From JBBDLF01 sp040879025 (lineage in GTDB: Bacteria; Pseudomonadota; Gammaproteobacteria; Pseudomonadales; Pseudohongiellaceae), in contig JBBDLF010000012.1 of assembly GCA_040879025.1 (NCBI GenBank), positions 1 through 64,000 of the forward strand: DNA of 64,000 nucleotides, written 5' to 3'. Under the pieces are notes generated by a model. It made no database searches, was not told where the DNA came from, and saw nothing but the letters and a program-made list of their open reading frames with translations. The position numbers were made by a program, and so were the translations under genes. Of this stretch, positions 16,430-26,082 are shown in pieces. The number at the start of each line of letters is the position of its first letter. Position 1 is the stretch's first letter.

Positions 16430-17821
16430 ATGATAACCAGCAGGTACGCACCTCACCTGTTCACATTGCTCGCCACGGTTGCATCCGGAATTGTATCAGG
16501 CACGGCCTACTCCGCGGACGCGTTTGCCGTGGATTTTCGGCAGACCCCCTCCGGTCCGAATAATCACATTGAATCAATCGAACTGGTAGACGGTTTACGC
16601 GGCCAGATCGCAGAGCTGGAGCTTGAACACGGCTCGTTTGATCTGGTGCTGTTGGAACCGCTTCAGTCGCTGACGCAGGCATTGATTGAAATCGGCGAAT
16701 TCGGGTCAGCGGACACTCTGCTTAACCGCCGGCTACAGCTGTTGCGCAGCGAATCAGGGCTGAGCAATCCCGAGCAGATTCCAATTATTGAAGAAATAAT
16801 CAAAAACTCAATGCGTCTGGGTAACTGGAAAACAGTACAGAGGCAGTACGAGCACATTTTGTGGCTGCGTAAACAGGACGCCAACGCCGATGTCAACCAG
16901 GTTCTGGAAGCAATGGACGATGTGGCGCACTGGAACATGGCCATGGTGTCGCTGGATCATCCCCGCAACCGCACACAGAATTTTCTGGACGCCAGAGAGT
17001 TGCAACGCGATATTGTTCGCGTTGCGGAGAAAGAATTCGGCGACAATTCCTTTGCACTGGTTCCCTGGTTATACAAGCAGGCGTTGAATCAGCATCGGTT
17101 GCTGGCGTTTCTCGCCTCCGATGACGAACTCTCCTACGACGCCAGGGAGGACATCCTGATGAAGGAGGCGCTCAGCGGAGCGGATTATCTCCGCAGCGGA
17201 CTTCATATAATTTACCGGATAGAAGAAATCGCAGGCCGGATGAATGACCTCGAAGCCGAGGCGATGGCAAGAATTTACGCAGCGGATTTTCAGTTTTTAC
17301 TGAATCTGGGTACCTCGATAGCCGTATACGGCGAAGCAGTAGAGCTTCTCGAGCAGGCGGGGGTATCACAGGATCGCATTCGGACTTTTTTTGACAGACC
17401 GGTAATTCTGCCGGTTGATCAATTTTTCTTCCGGCTGGATGACGCGATTGCCCATCAACAGCGCAGGGACGACATTCTGGATCAGTTAACAGGTGACGCT
17501 GACAACTGGGAAGGTGTCAATCTGGGGGGATTTGTGGCCTGGAATGAATCATTGCGATTTGCCCAGCAACCGCCGCTCCCTTCCTTGGCAGAAGGCGTGA
17601 TCGACATGAATCTGAATGTCGTCGAGGCCCGGTTTTCCGTCAGCGCCAAGGGCTTCTCCACCATCCCGGACATACTGGCTTCGGACCCCGACAACATCAG
17701 AGCCCGAACGGATGCCAGAGACGCTATCGCCAGCCTGCCCTTCCGGCCGCCGATCGTGGACGGACGGCCCCGGAGAAGCGAGGAAATATTGCTGCGTTTC
17801 GCCTACCCGCCGCCGCTCTGA
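16430..17821 (+). CDS. Exported helical-repeat protein with TonB-C-like tail
   Basis: This 463-residue product has a signal peptide (cleavage near AYSAD). Residues about 45-300 are alpha-helical with TPR-like spacing (ALIEIGEFGSADTLLNRRL, SMRLGNWKTVQRQYEHIL). The last 80 residues switch to beta strands, with MNLNVVEARFSVSAKG and LPFRPPIVDGRPRRSEEI. These resemble the C-terminal domain of TonB-like energy transducers, but no transmembrane anchor is seen apart from the signal. I do not recognise a named family. A periplasmic interaction role is inferred. Confidence 0.62.
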   Translation: MITSRYAPHLFTLLATVASGIVSGTAYSADAFAVDFRQTPSGPNNHIESIELVDGLRGQIAELELEHGSFDLVLLEPLQSLTQALIEIGEFGSADTLLNRRLQLLRSESGLSNPEQIPIIEEIIKNSMRLGNWKTVQRQYEHILWLRKQDANADVNQVLEAMDDVAHWNMAMVSLDHPRNRTQNFLDARELQRDIVRVAEKEFGDNSFALVPWLYKQALNQHRLLAFLASDDELSYDAREDILMKEALSGADYLRSGLHIIYRIEEIAGRMNDLEAEAMARIYAADFQFLLNLGTSIAVYGEAVELLEQAGVSQDRIRTFFDRPVILPVDQFFFRLDDAIAHQQRRDDILDQLTGDADNWEGVNLGGFVAWNESLRFAQQPPLPSLAEGVIDMNLNVVEARFSVSAKGFSTIPDILASDPDNIRARTDARDAIASLPFRPPIVDGRPRRSEEILLRFAYPPPL

Positions 17822-17880
17822 TCAGTGACAACGGTATCCGGGTGCGTGTTCATCATCAGTTTGAGCATGATCTTTCCGCG

Positions 17881-17907
17881 CCACAGCCGCCAGTTTGGCG
17901 GTTGTGG
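17881..17907. terminator. Strong hairpin between convergent genes
   Basis: CCACAGCCGCCA and TGGCGGTTGTGG pair around a GTT loop with one G.T position. The hairpin lies between the stop of the 16430 gene (+) and the stop of the 17927 gene (-). A short TTTT at 17922 follows on the + strand. It likely serves both directions. Confidence 0.6.
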
Positions 17908-17926
17908 TCGTCAGGGAACCTTTTAG

Positions 17927-18334
17927 CTACGCTGATGGATTTTCCCTTATATTGCTGACCAACGCGCCCAATTCACCACCGGTGATCAATCCTGTTGCCA
18001 GTACCCACCATGCCAACTGGTCATAGGAGCCGCTCAGTTGGGCGATGAGCAGCACCAGACAGGTGACAAAGAGAGGAACCGTCATCAAGTAACTGAATAC
18101 TTTTTCGACCAGTTCCTCGCCGAAATAGTCCACTTCCAGCTCAAGCTGGCTGCGATTGAAATCCGACATCATGAACTTGATCACACCGAAGGCCAGGCCC
18201 GCCAGCAAGGGCAGGGCGACGAGGTTAACGAACAAGTCCTGTGACGCGGTCAGGCTGGAGGCATGCACCACCAGAATCAGATAGCTGGTACCCCAGGTTT
18301 TTACGTAGCTGAAGGGGCTGGGAATACAAGACAT
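17927..18334 (-). CDS. Small multi-pass membrane protein, unknown function
   Basis: This 135-residue product has about four hydrophobic segments: TSYLILVVHASS, LVNLVALPLLAGLAFGVIKFM, YLMTVPLFVTCLVLLIAQL and WWVLATGLITGGELGAL. A charged loop, SQLELEVDYFGEELVEK, lies between the second and third. The start at 18334 has GGAG seven bases upstream; a longer frame to 18481 is not supported. No family is recognised. It diverges from pfkB. Confidence 0.6.
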   Translation of the reverse strand: MSCIPSPFSYVKTWGTSYLILVVHASSLTASQDLFVNLVALPLLAGLAFGVIKFMMSDFNRSQLELEVDYFGEELVEKVFSYLMTVPLFVTCLVLLIAQLSGSYDQLAWWVLATGLITGGELGALVSNIRENPSA

Positions 18335-18513
18335 CAACGAACTCCGGGGAAGGCAGTGAGTGTGCCAGGCAAAATACTGTTTTGTCGATGGGAATGCAAA
18401 CAGTCCGACGCTTCTTTGCCGAAAGGACCGAATCGGCGGGTCCTTGAGTTTTGTCAATTTTCCCGATTCAGAGGCTGTCATTGTATAGAGGCGCTTTGAG
18501 GTGGAGCTCTGAC

Positions 18514-19446
18514 GTGGTCAGGATCGTGACATTGACGATGAATCCGGCGATCGATAAAAGTTGCAGCGTTGAACGCGTTGTCGCGAATCGCAAGCTGCGT
18601 TGCTCGCAGCCGCGTATTCATCCCGGCGGTGGTGGGCTCAATGTGGCGCGGGCCGTCCATGTGCTGGGCGGTGAGGCGCACGCCTATTGGACCTGCGGTG
18701 GTGCACTGGGTGAAGTACTGAAGCGGTTGCTGGACGAAGAGGGTGTAAACCATCACCCCGTGCCGGTGGCTGCGTTGACGCGTGAAAACCTGATAGTGCT
18801 TGATCAAACCACTGATCAGCAATACCGTTTCGGTCTACCGGGCTCCACGCTGGACGAGCAGGAGATTGAATCCTGCATCGGCTATCTGACGTCACTCGAG
18901 CCGACACCGGAATACCTGGTGCTCAGCGGCAGTCTGCCGCCGGGCATTGGCGAAGACTTTTACGCACGGATAATCGCGGTGGCGCCGTCGTCGTGTCGCG
19001 TCATTCTGGATACCAGCCAGCGGCCGCTGGAACTGGCGCTGGAGAGCGGGGTTTACCTGGTCAAACCCAATCTGCATGAACTGGAGCGTCTGGTGTCTGG
19101 ATCGGTGGAAACCGAACCCCGGATTCTCGACGCGGCCCGCACTCTGATACAGAACAACAGCGCTCAGGTCGTGGTCGTGTCGCTGGGGGCCGGAGGCGTC
19201 ATGCTGGTTACCGCGGACTCCCACCTTCCCATCCGCGCACCAACGGTCAGAATTCGCAGTCGCGTTGGCGCCGGTGACAGTACGGTGGCGGGTATCGTGC
19301 TGGCGCTGTCGCAGGGAAAGTCGATTGAAGACGCGGCGCGGCTGGGCGTTGCGGCCGGAACAGCCGCCGTAATGACCGAAGGCACAGAGCTGTGCCGCCG
19401 GGAAGACGTAGAGCAGTTGTACCGTGAGATCAGCGGACTTCCGTAA
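18514..19446 (+). CDS. pfkB: 6-phosphofructokinase II / 1-phosphofructokinase family kinase (PfkB)
   Basis: This 310-residue ribokinase-family sugar kinase is close in length and sequence to E. coli PfkB. It has HPGGGGLNVARA (about residues 34-45), the substrate-binding VLSGSLPPG near 130, KPNLHELE, and the ATP/catalytic motif VGAGDST with Asp base near 254. It would phosphorylate fructose-6-phosphate or a related sugar phosphate in the cytosol. The start is GTG 18514 with GAGGTGGAG upstream, aligning with the E. coli MVRIYTLT start. The gene converges with the transporter gene only 13 bases away. Confidence 0.9.
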   Translation: MVRIVTLTMNPAIDKSCSVERVVANRKLRCSQPRIHPGGGGLNVARAVHVLGGEAHAYWTCGGALGEVLKRLLDEEGVNHHPVPVAALTRENLIVLDQTTDQQYRFGLPGSTLDEQEIESCIGYLTSLEPTPEYLVLSGSLPPGIGEDFYARIIAVAPSSCRVILDTSQRPLELALESGVYLVKPNLHELERLVSGSVETEPRILDAARTLIQNNSAQVVVVSLGAGGVMLVTADSHLPIRAPTVRIRSRVGAGDSTVAGIVLALSQGKSIEDAARLGVAAGTAAVMTEGTELCRREDVEQLYREISGLP

Positions 19447-19459
19447 TACGCGGCCCTGT

Positions 19460-20881
19460 CTACTGGTGCTTCACTGCATGCATATCGGTGCCACGGGTTT
19501 CTGTCAGCGTCCAGACCGAAGCGAGTGTCAGTATGGATGCCAACGCAATATAGATCGCGACGAATAGAATTCCATACTGGTTCCATAACAAGACCGCGAT
19601 GGTTGGTGCCAAAGCCCCGCCGACAATAGCGCCGATCTGGTAGCCGAGCGAAGCGCCGGAATATCGCACGTGGGTACTGAACATTTCAGCGAAGAATGCC
19701 GCCTGCGGGCCATATTGCATGCCCAGAAAGGCAAGCCCACCGGTAATGGCGACAAGAATCAACAGGAAGTTGCCGGTATCGATCAACGGAAAAATAGCGA
19801 AGGCCCAGAGACCGGTCAATACGGCTCCTGCCATATAGATTCCGCGGCGACCGTGTCTGTCGGAATACGCCGCCGCCCAGAACTGGAGCGGAATCATGAT
19901 TGCCGAGGCGAGCAGCACCGCCGCCAGCATGATATTGCGAGGCAATCCCAAGCCCGCCTGATTGCTGCCATAAGCCACGACAAAGGCTATCAGTATATAA
20001 AACGTCACCTGGATTGACAGAAACGCACCGGCGGCGAGCGCGATTCTCTTCGGGTATAGCCTCAGTGCTTCCAGCACCGGTGAGCGACCGGTAACGAGTG
20101 ACGTCTCGGTGACAACCGCTTCGAATGCCTGCCCCGGAGGGACGATATCCTCGCCCGGTGAGGTATGTGAGGTATGTGCGGATTTGAGCTTTTCCAGTTC
20201 CTTGAATGCGGGTGTGTCTTCCAGGTGTAATTGAACATACATACTGATACCGATAAGCACCACACTGGCGAGGAAGGGAATGCGCCAGCCCCAACTCATG
20301 AAGGCTTCCTCGGAGACCGTGCCGCTGATTATCAGGAACGCCAGGTTGGCCAGAATCACCCCCACCGGCGCACCTGCCTGGGCATAGGCGCCGTAGTAAC
20401 CGCGTTTGTCGGCAGGGGCATTTTCAGTAACCAGCAGCATCGCCCCGCCCCATTGCCCGCCAATGGCCAAGCCCTGGACGAAGCGCAATACAACCAGCGA
20501 AATTGGCGCCAGTGCGCCAATGGTCGCGTAGGTGGGCAACAGCCCGATCAGCGTAGTCCCCACACCCATCATCATCAGTGCGACGACCAGCGTGCGCTTG
20601 CGCCCTACCTTGTCACCGAAATGGCCGAAGATAATGCCGCCGAGTGGTCTTGCAATGAAACCGACTGCAAATGTGCTGAAGGAGGCCATCAGGCCAACCA
20701 TGACGGGCATGTCTTCCGGGAAAAATACGGCGGGAAAAACCAGCGCCGCGGCTGTGCCGTACAGGAAAAAGTCATACCACTCAATGCTGGTTCCGGCCAG
20801 CGCGGTAACGGCGACCTTGCGCATGCTCTTGCGGGTGTGAGGATCCAGGGTGTCGGTGAGGGCAGTCGCGTCAGTAGCCAT
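19460..20881 (-). CDS. MFS transporter, metabolite:H+ symporter (MHS) type
   Basis: This 473-residue protein has 12 predicted transmembrane helices. It carries the MHS hallmarks EWYDFFLYGTAAAL near the start, the loop 2-3 motif GHFGDKVGRKRT, and the repeat AYSDRHGRRGIY between helices 8 and 9. Family members import osmolytes or carboxylates (ProP, KgtP, ShiA). The substrate is not readable here. A non-conserved insert of about 35 residues follows helix 6. The start at 20881 has AAAGGT upstream; the frame to 20938 lacks support. Confidence 0.88.
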   Translation of the reverse strand: MATDATALTDTLDPHTRKSMRKVAVTALAGTSIEWYDFFLYGTAAALVFPAVFFPEDMPVMVGLMASFSTFAVGFIARPLGGIIFGHFGDKVGRKRTLVVALMMMGVGTTLIGLLPTYATIGALAPISLVVLRFVQGLAIGGQWGGAMLLVTENAPADKRGYYGAYAQAGAPVGVILANLAFLIISGTVSEEAFMSWGWRIPFLASVVLIGISMYVQLHLEDTPAFKELEKLKSAHTSHTSPGEDIVPPGQAFEAVVTETSLVTGRSPVLEALRLYPKRIALAAGAFLSIQVTFYILIAFVVAYGSNQAGLGLPRNIMLAAVLLASAIMIPLQFWAAAYSDRHGRRGIYMAGAVLTGLWAFAIFPLIDTGNFLLILVAITGGLAFLGMQYGPQAAFFAEMFSTHVRYSGASLGYQIGAIVGGALAPTIAVLLWNQYGILFVAIYIALASILTLASVWTLTETRGTDMHAVKHQ

Positions 20882-21105
20882 GTCTATACCTTTATTGTTG
20901 TACCGTTCTTTTGATTCTGGTGGGCCTTCGTCCGCCACAGCCTGGTTGGGAGGGCCTTTTTGGTATCGACAGGAAGAGTAGCTTGAATATGGGGTCGTTA
21001 CAAATACAAGGCTGTACCGGCCCGCGAACTTCAGGATAAAAGGTCTGGGGATACTGAAGCGGCTATACTGGCGCGATTGTACTGAAGCGGTTGTACTGGA
21101 GCTTG
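20882..21105. other. Intergenic region with 27-bp imperfect direct repeats
   Basis: Near 21052-21104, two imperfect copies of TACTGAAGCGG-(C/T)-T-(A/G)-TACTGG follow each other. No gene is seen. The repeats lie just after the M48 protease stop on its transcript and may mark a slippage or regulatory site. Confidence 0.5.
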
Positions 21106-22653
21106 CTACTCAACCGTAGCGGATGAGACGGATATGCTCACCTGCGGCTGCTGTCCGGCAGGCAGTGTGATTCCTGAATCCACGTCCACTGAAGCGCCGG
21201 CCGGGAGCGAACTGACGGTCCGACGCTGTCTGCCGGTTTGCCCGTTGACGGCGGTGGCGAACTCTACAGTGACGTTCTGCATATCCACGTGGGTCGGGTT
21301 GGTCACTCTCGCCACCAGCCTGTTGTTGTTTGCGACCATGGGCTGGGTTTGCACATAATTGCCGGGGTTGTTCGGCAGATCCAGCCTTATCAGGTATTCG
21401 CGGGCTTCGCGGCTGACCGGTCCTTCGCCCGATGCGGCAACCTGGAAGTACTCAATCGCCTGGTTACGATTACCGGAGTCCAGTTCAATTTTACCCAGTT
21501 CATTCATCGCGATTGCGGTGGGAAGCAGCTCCGCGCTTTGCTCCAGGTCTCTTCTCGCTTCCTGTGCCGATCCCAGACGGGACCAGGAAACTCCCCGACC
21601 CAGATAATAGTCAAAATAGTCGTCATCCAGGCGCAAGGCCTGATCATACGCTTCGATCGCGTCGCGGTATTGGTTTCGGTAGAACAAAATGTCGCCTTGA
21701 AGTCCGATGAATCGCGCTTCCTGAGGCACCATCTCCGACGCCTGACGCGCCTTGTCCATTGCCGCATCCAGATCGTCATTGGCAATGTTTTCCTGCGCTT
21801 CGTCGAACAGGTCATAGGCTGGCTGGCTTTCCTTGAGGAAGGCGATTTGTTGCTGGTAGCGTTCTCTGCCCAGTTCCATATCGCGTCCTGCGATCTGTGG
21901 CTGTAATGCCTCCACCATCTCCCGGTTGTTTTCAACCCGTTCCTGGGACGGCGGATGGCTGGCAAACAGGCCCTGTAGCCAGCCAGGATTGTTCTCCTCG
22001 GACAGTCTGACAAAAGTTTCCTGTAATGATACCGCCGCCTCGGGATCGTAGCCGGCTTCCAGCATGTATTCGATACCGTAGCGGTCAGACTCCCTTTCCG
22101 CATCGCGGCCGTAACCTTGATTGATCAGTTGCGCGCCTACCTGGGCACCGCCGACGATCAAGTTGGAGTAGTCACTGTCCTGGCTGCCTATGGCCCCAGC
22201 TATCAAGGCGCCTTGCAAAAGCGTCCCGCGCGTCACGGCCTGGGCACTGTGGCGCGCCGCGGCATGGACAATTTCATGCGCCAGCACTGCGGCCAGTTCG
22301 GCCTCGTTATCCAGTTCCACAAGTAATCCGCGGTTAACAGAAATTTTTCCGCCTGGCAGGGCCCAGGCATTAGGCACCCCATTGTTCAGCACGGAGAATT
22401 CATAGGGTAAATCCCGGTCGCTGACAGCCGCCAGTCGCTGACCCACTTCATTGACATAGGCACTCAGGTCTTCATCAACGTCATAGTCACCGCCCTGGGA
22501 TTGTTTGGTGGGTTGATACTGTTGATTTCCGATATTCACTTCCTGTTCTTCGGAAACCAGGGAGAATTCCGATTCACCGGTAACGGGATTGGTGGAACAG
22601 GCATTCAGGCACAACGCCACCAGCAACGAAATGCCGAGGCTCAGGTTTTTCAT
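21106..22653 (-). CDS. M48 family metallopeptidase with TPR domain, lipoprotein (BepA/YfgC-like)
   Basis: This 515-residue product has a lipobox (LCLNAC) after a short signal peptide. A zinc-protease domain carries HEIVHAAARH (HEXXH) near residue 135, and a downstream ESDRYGIEYM supplies the third ligand Glu. The second half is TPR-like (ARFIGLQGDILFYRNQYRDAIEAYDQAL and ALRLDDDYFDYYLGRGVSW), then a beta-rich C-terminal tail. BepA-like proteins chaperone or degrade outer-membrane proteins in the periplasm. The start at 22653 has AGAGGA upstream; ATG 22656 is also possible. The C-terminal extension of about 90 residues beyond the TPRs is unusual for BepA. Confidence 0.85.
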   Translation of the reverse strand: MKNLSLGISLLVALCLNACSTNPVTGESEFSLVSEEQEVNIGNQQYQPTKQSQGGDYDVDEDLSAYVNEVGQRLAAVSDRDLPYEFSVLNNGVPNAWALPGGKISVNRGLLVELDNEAELAAVLAHEIVHAAARHSAQAVTRGTLLQGALIAGAIGSQDSDYSNLIVGGAQVGAQLINQGYGRDAERESDRYGIEYMLEAGYDPEAAVSLQETFVRLSEENNPGWLQGLFASHPPSQERVENNREMVEALQPQIAGRDMELGRERYQQQIAFLKESQPAYDLFDEAQENIANDDLDAAMDKARQASEMVPQEARFIGLQGDILFYRNQYRDAIEAYDQALRLDDDYFDYYLGRGVSWSRLGSAQEARRDLEQSAELLPTAIAMNELGKIELDSGNRNQAIEYFQVAASGEGPVSREAREYLIRLDLPNNPGNYVQTQPMVANNNRLVARVTNPTHVDMQNVTVEFATAVNGQTGRQRRTVSSLPAGASVDVDSGITLPAGQQPQVSISVSSATVE

Positions 22654-22961
22654 CATGCGTCCTCTGCGGCGAGACGGGAACATCAGATTCAGTTTACTCT
22701 CCCGCCGCGGCGCCCCTCTTGACAATAATCAATTAGCGGGTCGGACCAACGCAACCTATTGATTTAAAAAATAATAGCTAAAGCATAATCGGCTTTTTAC
22801 GGCTTAAAACGCCGGTTTTCTGAGTAAAACAGTCCACCCCAAGAGGTCGTACTTCGTCTGCTTGATCAACCGATTAAAGCTCTCATTTTTTGTGAAAAAA
22901 GGTACGTCTAGGTGTCAAAAAGTCATCTCTCAAGACCGAGGCGTCCGAGTTTCGGGGGGTT
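22654..22961. other. Intergenic region, AT-rich with a GC-rich motif
   Basis: The 308-base gap has an AT-rich centre. Near 22951-22977 it holds TTTCGGGGGGT, then GGTCCGACCC. Much the same two blocks recur at 25978-25999 on the other side of the ABC exporter genes. No gene is seen in it. Confidence 0.45.
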
Positions 22962-24635
22962 CTAGCGGTCCGACCCGTGCGCGCGTGCGCGGGTTTGGAG
23001 TTGTTGGAGTTTGTAGGCTAGCAGAGCGGTGGTTAGAGAGATGAAACTGGTTCCGAACCAAAATGCGCGGTTGATAAGGATATATTCAGCCGCATCGGCG
23101 GCACCCTCCGTCATGGTCACGGCGCTTCCCGAATAGATCAACAGGGGAATGGGAGAAGTGCTGATTATGTACGCCCAGTTCTGTTCTACATCGAAGGTCA
23201 CCACCGCGACAACTCCCAGCAAAATTGGAACGATCCAGAGGCATAATATGAGTATCGCCAGTTTCTGCAGTTCCAGATATTCCAGCGCGACATAAAAATA
23301 GACAATGATCAGAACCGACGCCATCGGCAACTTCCAGTAATCAGTCATGTACACTACGCTCGCGGTAAGGAAGCCGGCATCGCCGCTGGACGCGATCAGC
23401 GTGATCTGGACAAATCCTATAAAAGCCGCAGTCAGCAGTGCCAGGCAAACTGTTGACAAAAGACCGCTCGATTTGTCATCAAGCAACGGTAATCCAGGCA
23501 AGTGCAGATTCCGCAGTTTTCTGTCGCGAATCAATCCACTCCGGTATTCATCGTGGGTTGGTGTGATTACATAAAGCAGCCAGAAAACACACACCAGCGA
23601 AAAAATGCTGAACATTATCGGCAGGATAAAGGCGAGATCATCCGGCGAAAAATCACTGGGTAGCAAACCTTGCGCATAGGAAGAACTGTCATTGCCGACC
23701 AGGTTCGGCCATAGCGTACCGATGCAGAATATCTGCAGCCCGACAAAAAGGCAGAGCGCGTAGGTTTTACTCAGAGAGTGGTTGAAAGCACTTTCCCACT
23801 TACGATAAACCATCAGGCCAAGAGTGAATATCAAAATGCCCTGCAGCAACAGCGAAAATGACGTGGTTGATATGCTCCATTCAAAAAACGCCACATCGCC
23901 TGAGAAGAATGCTTCGGGTATGGCGGAACGAAATGCAGAGCTCTGTGGCAGATAGGGCATGATATTAGCCGACACGACCGGACGGATAGTCAAATACTGC
24001 AGAAAAGGAAAGCCCAGATTCGAAAACAGCGGCAGTACCAGATTAATCAATATCACCACGCCCTGCGTAAGCAGTACCGACATCCGCCACTCTTTTAGCA
24101 CCAGCCCGAATACCAGTCCGATCAGGTGGTACAGCAATACGGATGAGAAAAACACCAGGTACACCTGTGCTGTCACGTTAACGGGAATCTGACCCTTGAT
24201 CAGAAGAAAGGCCATGAACGGCACTGTGATCGCAAACAGTATGTATTCCCGGACCGGCAGGCCAAACAGGTATCCAAGCACTTTGTCCATCGGGCTCATT
24301 GGCGTGAGGCGGGTATATTCCAGAGTGCCGGTTACCCGCTCGTGAATCACGCCGGACGTGATTCGTCCGGTGCCGGCCAGCATGAGTATCACGGCCTGCA
24401 CAATCAGCAGAGGGATGATCCCGGCCCGGGCGGACTCGACGGAATTGGCATCAAAGGTGTCCATCCCCGTATAAATTATCAACGTGAGAAAAGCCGAGGT
24501 TATGAACACCAGCAAACATTGAAACAACGCCTGGGCACGCAACCGGCTTTTAAAATTCTTCCAGAGAATCGGATTCCTCCACAGCGCAAAACCGTGAAGG
24601 CCCGGGTGCTGGTTTTGTAACGTGCCCTCAGTCAC
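22962..24635 (-). CDS. ABC-2 type transporter permease
   Basis: This 557-residue integral membrane protein has about 12 hydrophobic helices in two groups. The first half has RITSGVIHERVTGTLEYTRL, a typical ABC-2 segment after the first helices (gating helix), and MSPMDKVLGYLFGLPVREYI. The start is GTG at 24635. It overlaps the ATPase stop by four bases (GTGA), which indicates strict coupling. The pair forms an exporter or membrane-maintenance system. The cargo is unknown. Confidence 0.85.
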   Translation of the reverse strand: MTEGTLQNQHPGLHGFALWRNPILWKNFKSRLRAQALFQCLLVFITSAFLTLIIYTGMDTFDANSVESARAGIIPLLIVQAVILMLAGTGRITSGVIHERVTGTLEYTRLTPMSPMDKVLGYLFGLPVREYILFAITVPFMAFLLIKGQIPVNVTAQVYLVFFSSVLLYHLIGLVFGLVLKEWRMSVLLTQGVVILINLVLPLFSNLGFPFLQYLTIRPVVSANIMPYLPQSSAFRSAIPEAFFSGDVAFFEWSISTTSFSLLLQGILIFTLGLMVYRKWESAFNHSLSKTYALCLFVGLQIFCIGTLWPNLVGNDSSSYAQGLLPSDFSPDDLAFILPIMFSIFSLVCVFWLLYVITPTHDEYRSGLIRDRKLRNLHLPGLPLLDDKSSGLLSTVCLALLTAAFIGFVQITLIASSGDAGFLTASVVYMTDYWKLPMASVLIIVYFYVALEYLELQKLAILILCLWIVPILLGVVAVVTFDVEQNWAYIISTSPIPLLIYSGSAVTMTEGAADAAEYILINRAFWFGTSFISLTTALLAYKLQQLQTRARAHGSDR

Positions 24636-25627
24636 AACAATGACTCCGTTTGATCTATCCCGGTTGCCGGGACAGCGGAGTTTTCTGAATTTTTATTCCG
24701 TGAAACCAGATTGATCAGGGTGTCCTCCATTCGTGTTCCCTTACGGTGGAACGATGTGACTTTCACGCCTGCGATGATCAGTTCCCTGAGCAGTGCAGCC
24801 TCGTCCTCCTCATCACCCGAAAACTCCAGCGTCAGGCCCTTTCCCGTTTTCATGACCACGGACACGTCCGGTCGCGCGAGTAACAGCCGTTCGGCTGTAT
24901 CCAGCCCGTCGATGGCTTCCATCGCGAGTATTCGTACCGCGTATTCATCCAGAATATAGCGCAGTTCTCCGGACCTCAGCAGCTTTCCCCGATCCATGAC
25001 GCCGATTGAAGTACACATGTCTTCGAGTTCAGTCAATATATGCGAAGAAATGATTGTGGTGACTCCCTGTCCGCTCAATTCAAGCAGCAGGTTCTTCAGA
25101 TTAATGCGGGCAAGCGGATCCATGCCACTGGCCGGCTCATCGAGCAACAATATTTTCGGAGAGGGGATCAAGGTTTTGGCAAGCACCACTTTTTGCGTCA
25201 TGCCGCGGGACAATGCCTTGCCGTAGACATCACGATGTTCTGTCATGTCCACCGCATCCAGACATTCGTTAACACGTGTGAGGCGCTTGTCGCGGGGAAT
25301 GCCATAGCTGGCGGCAAAGTATTCCAGAAATTCCCAGACCTTCAACTCAGGTGCCACCGGAGACAGATCCGGCATATAACCCATAAGCTGGTAAGCGCTG
25401 CGAGGTTGCTCCGACAGATCAATTCCCGCGATCCATAACTCTCCGTACGTAGGCGTAATGAGATTGGCCAGCATCTTCAGCAGACTGGTTTTACCGGCCC
25501 CGTTCGGCCCCACCAGACCATAGATCTCCCCGGCCGGGATATGCAGATTGACATTGTTGACCGCAGTGAGTTCACCGTAATCGAGCCGCAGGTCCTTTGT
25601 TGCTATCTGACTGGATATGCTGTTCAT
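24632..25627 (-). CDS. ABC transporter ATP-binding protein
   Basis: This 331-residue ATPase has Walker A GPNGAGKTSLLKML near residue 40, signature LSRGMTQKVVLAKTL near 145, Walker B ILLLDEPASGMD near 165, and switch His in TTIISSHILTE. A C-terminal extension of about 110 residues is present, as in ABC-2 exporter ATPases. It is the first gene of a two-gene operon with the permease. The start at 25627 has GGCGGATGA upstream. Confidence 0.9.
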   Translation of the reverse strand: MNSISSQIATKDLRLDYGELTAVNNVNLHIPAGEIYGLVGPNGAGKTSLLKMLANLITPTYGELWIAGIDLSEQPRSAYQLMGYMPDLSPVAPELKVWEFLEYFAASYGIPRDKRLTRVNECLDAVDMTEHRDVYGKALSRGMTQKVVLAKTLIPSPKILLLDEPASGMDPLARINLKNLLLELSGQGVTTIISSHILTELEDMCTSIGVMDRGKLLRSGELRYILDEYAVRILAMEAIDGLDTAERLLLARPDVSVVMKTGKGLTLEFSGDEEDEAALLRELIIAGVKVTSFHRKGTRMEDTLINLVSRNKNSENSAVPATGIDQTESLL

Positions 25628-26082
25628 TCATCCGCCGTCGTGTCTGATGCAAGGCTTTTGGTGAGTCAAGTTCACCAAGGGCTGGCCTTAGAGTAGCCGT
25701 ACGCAAATTCAGGAGTACCCTTACTAATCATATACGGGTTAGCAAGTTATGGGCCATATTGCAAGCGGTTGTTCTGACGCGTATTTTTTCCAGACGAGCG
25801 TCACGAGTTTGCTATATCAGCGAAAAGCTGGCGGGAAAACCAACTATTTGCCCAATCCGGCGATTTTCGTGGATTTTGCGGAATGGCCTCGGATTGCAAG
25901 CTCGAGTTCCCGATAGAAAACGGCAGGTTAAGCGCGAAAAAGCACTGTGTTTAAGGTTTTCAAGTCCGTATTTTCTGGCTTTCGGGGGGTCCGACCCCGG
26001 GGTTTCGTGAAATTATTTGTGAGAGCCGCGTTCTCTATTGATAGGGCATCGGAAAATCAAGCGCAACGGATAGCGGAGATCC
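25628..26082. other. Intergenic region upstream of the histidine kinase, 455 bp
   Basis: No convincing gene is present. The motif GGGGTCCGACCCC at 25986-25998 can form a GC-rich hairpin, and with the flanking TTTCGGGGGGT it recalls the 22951-22977 block. The remainder is of mixed composition and likely contains the promoters of the ABC operon (-) and the kinase gene (+). Short reading frames here have no supporting features. Confidence 0.45.

Noticed and set aside
22970..23000. GC-rich alternation (GTGCGCGCGTGCGCG) as Z-DNA or terminator
   Set aside because: It is the coding end of the ABC permease (Arg/Ala codons) and lacks a T-run.
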